Below, one piece after another: positions 62,904 to 64,000 of a stretch of 64,000 bases of DNA. The notes under the pieces were generated by a model. That model ran no database searches. It worked only from the letters and a program-made list of their open reading frames with translations, and was not told the DNA's origin. Source of the stretch: Vallitalea guaymasensis (GTDB taxonomy: Bacteria; Bacillota; Clostridia; Lachnospirales; Vallitaleaceae); NCBI RefSeq assembly GCF_018141425.1, contig NZ_CP058561.1, forward strand, positions 1,550,001-1,614,000. The letters run 5' to 3'. The translations under genes were made by a program, and so were the position numbers. Position 1 is the first letter of the stretch; each line of letters opens with the position of its first letter.

Positions 62904-63098
62904 TTAACTCTTAAGAATAAATAATTGTTCCACTGTAGTGTTTAGTAGTTTAGCAAGTTTCATGGCTAATTCCAGCGTAGGGTTATACTTTTCATTTTCA
63001 ATCGCATTGATAGTTTGCCTTGTAACTCCAAGAGCAATTGCTATATCTTCCTGCCTAACTCCAAGTTTTTTTCGTAATTCTCTTATATTATTTTTCAT
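62904..63098 (-). CDS. XRE-family HTH regulator (Cro/CI-type, YozG-like)
   Basis: The 64-residue protein is a single Cro/CI helix-turn-helix: LRKKLGVRQEDIAIALGVTRQTINAIENEKYNPTLELAMKLAKLL. This short form is common in Firmicutes beside small membrane proteins. It overlaps the upstream small membrane-protein gene by 11 nt and is the last gene of the operon. Repeated TTTTTACATTTT motifs at the operon promoter are the probable binding sites, giving autorepression. The trigger is unknown. Confidence 0.92.
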   Translation of the reverse strand: MKNNIRELRKKLGVRQEDIAIALGVTRQTINAIENEKYNPTLELAMKLAKLLNTTVEQLFILKS

Positions 63099-63303
63099 CT
63101 TTTACGAGTTTCCATTTAAAAAAAGACTGAATTGCAATTAAAACAAGATTTTGTGTTATCAAAAGAAAAAATGCTAATCCAAATGTTCTTGTCTGAATGT
63201 AATTATAGATAACCCACATTGCCAAAAATAAACATGTATACGCCCAAGCCCATTTTATTGCCTTCAAGCTAATACTTATCTCCATTTCATCCATTTTTCT
63301 CAT
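63088..63303 (-). CDS. Small two-helix membrane protein
   Basis: The 71-residue protein has two hydrophobic helices (about 15-35 and 42-60), an acidic N-terminus (MRKMDEMEISIS) and a basic tail. GGAAG lies 7 nt before the ATG. Such proteins are frequent partners of YozG-like XRE regulators; their role is not known. It overlaps the regulator gene, so the two are coupled. Confidence 0.75.
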   Translation of the reverse strand: MRKMDEMEISISLKAIKWAWAYTCLFLAMWVIYNYIQTRTFGLAFFLLITQNLVLIAIQSFFKWKLVKDEK

Positions 63304-63319
63304 AAAATCACTTCCCTAT

Positions 63320-63394
63320 TTAAATTATAATAAGTAACTTACCTACTGCTAAAATTGCTATAGAACATAATAAAGTACCCAAAAATATTTTCAT
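63320..63394 (-). CDS. 24-residue hydrophobic microprotein
   Basis: This short frame, MKIFLGTLLCSIAILAVGKL plus four residues, is a single hydrophobic helix. Its ATG follows GAGGTG by 5 nt. It is the first gene after the promoter at 63434-63463 and about 16 nt upstream of the next gene. Small, but the ribosome site and position support translation. Confidence 0.55.
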   Translation of the reverse strand: MKIFLGTLLCSIAILAVGKLLIII

Positions 63395-63406
63395 AAAAAC
63401 ACCTCT

Positions 63407-63479
63407 AAAATGTAAAAGACTTTTTACATTTTGATTTTAACACTAACTTAAGGAAAATGTCAAATACTTTTTACATTTT
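63407..63479. promoter_or_regulatory. Operator cluster for the XRE regulator
   Basis: AAAATGTAAAA (63407-63417) faces TTTTTACATTTT (63421-63432), and TTTTTACATTTT recurs exactly at 63468-63479. A half-site AAAATGT lies at 63454-63460. The sites bracket and overlap the -35 and -10 boxes, as expected for autorepression. Confidence 0.7.
63434..63463 (-). promoter_or_regulatory. Promoter of the XRE/small-membrane-protein operon
   Basis: On the minus strand a perfect TTGACA (63458-63463) and an extended -10, TGTTAAAAT (TAAAAT at 63434-63439), are 18 bp apart. It is flanked by repeated XRE-type operators. Confidence 0.72.
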
Positions 63480-63803
63480 ATTGTATGTACTATATGAATA
63501 ATCTATAGTTTGGTTTAACTCATAACTTTTATAAATGATGATTTCAAAGATTAATAATCTTAGAAGTACTTAAGACATAAAAGCAAAAATAGCGTCCTAA
63601 TCATTGGGTATATGTGATACTTAGAATTGTTATGACAGTATGCATATAAATTCAAGCTTAATGGATCTTTTATATTACCTTGGGCAATCTTTTGTTATTA
63701 ATCTACTATTATAATTTATCAAGGTAAATAAATTCTTCTTCTAGATTTCCATAAAATTTTAAGTGGCTGTAATTATCAAAGTTACAAACAGTTTATTAAA
63801 ATG
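63480..63803. other. Gene-poor spacer near right edge
   Basis: No complete gene is seen. A start-less minus-strand frame of about 26 codons near 63717-63797 has protein-like composition (HLKFYGNLEEEF) and may be a gene remnant. Confidence 0.35.
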
Positions 63804-63974
63804 TTACTCGTTTTTATCATCATTTATGTCATCTGAGCTTATTTCTTTATATGATAGTAACCATTCTCTTAATTTAGCAAATAGAATAACACCAAATCCT
63901 ATAGATAGAGTTATAATTAAATACCAGATTCTAGATGTTTCATAAGTAGATAAAAAGACTATATATATAAGCAT
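63804..63974 (-). CDS. Small membrane protein, 56 residues
   Basis: The frame starts MLIYIVFLSTYETSRIWYLI and contains a hydrophobic helix (about 17-35). It ends with an acidic tail (SSDDINDDKNE). AAAGGATG lies about 8 nt before the ATG. I do not recognise a family. The clear helix-plus-charged-tail layout and ribosome site support a real gene. Confidence 0.6.
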   Translation of the reverse strand: MLIYIVFLSTYETSRIWYLIITLSIGFGVILFAKLREWLLSYKEISSDDINDDKNE

Positions 63975-64000
63975 AGAATCATCATCCTTTATTTAAATAT

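Noticed and set aside
63717-63797. Protein-like minus-strand frame (HLKFYGNLEEEF)
   Set aside because: No start codon or ribosome site; too short to call.

Overview
The window is AT-rich DNA from a low-GC Gram-positive anaerobe, most likely a Clostridia-class organism. The evidence is strong AGGAGG ribosome binding sites, ATG/GTG starts, a hybrid-cluster protein, Fe-S cysteine desulfidases, ECF and sigma-54 factors, a class C-like group II intron and Firmicute-type c-di-AMP control of osmolyte uptake. A saprophyte or marine/sediment clostridium feeding on complex polysaccharides fits the sugar genes. The species cannot be named from this sequence.

Layout. 1-5130: an exported beta-helix/CBM protein (cut by the window edge) divergent from a cytoplasmic GH95/DUF5703-like glycosidase. 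5247-9128: a complete glycine betaine Opu operon ending in a BusR-type c-di-AMP repressor. 9265-12840: AraC regulator, GH88 unsaturated glucuronyl hydrolase and an unrecognised toroid-like protein. 13059-17139: a frameshifted msrA, then an ECF sigma / membrane protein / ABC transporter operon. 17321-19237: a group II intron sitting behind a terminator hairpin. 19315-23514: a URO-D-family protein, an AraC regulator and L-fucose isomerase with LacI-type operators. 23813-34714: a thiol amino-acid catabolism block: two cysteine desulfidase paralogues, rpoN, RidA, a DAACS transporter, a MalY/PatB C-S lyase and a sigma-54 activator, with a consensus -24/-12 promoter before malY. 34966-41769: hcp, a Tyr/Arg-rich repeat protein, aminopeptidase P, a YibE/F protein and alkaline phosphatase.

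41864-48633: a compact class I lanthipeptide operon (precursor, LanB, LanT, LanC). Its core peptide is a run of five-residue Tyr-Thr-Ser-Thr-Cys units, which I do not recognise. 48777-57831: an amino-sugar operon (nagB, nagA, SIS protein, ceramidase-like hydrolase, AGE epimerase, SSS transporter, membrane protein) divergent from a ROK regulator.

58328-61281: a very AT-rich accessory island bounded by two inverted copies of one GGGACAGTT palindrome. It holds a reverse transcriptase divergent from an HNH nuclease and a SLATT-type membrane protein. The 233-bp spacer between them is closed by a 10-bp inverted pair that may fold a non-coding RNA. This looks like an RT-based defence module. 61622-63974: a methyltransferase, an XRE regulator with small membrane proteins and its operators, and another small membrane protein.

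The two items most worth following are the lanthipeptide precursor and the RT/HNH/SLATT island. All protein assignments are by reading sequence motifs; no database search was possible.
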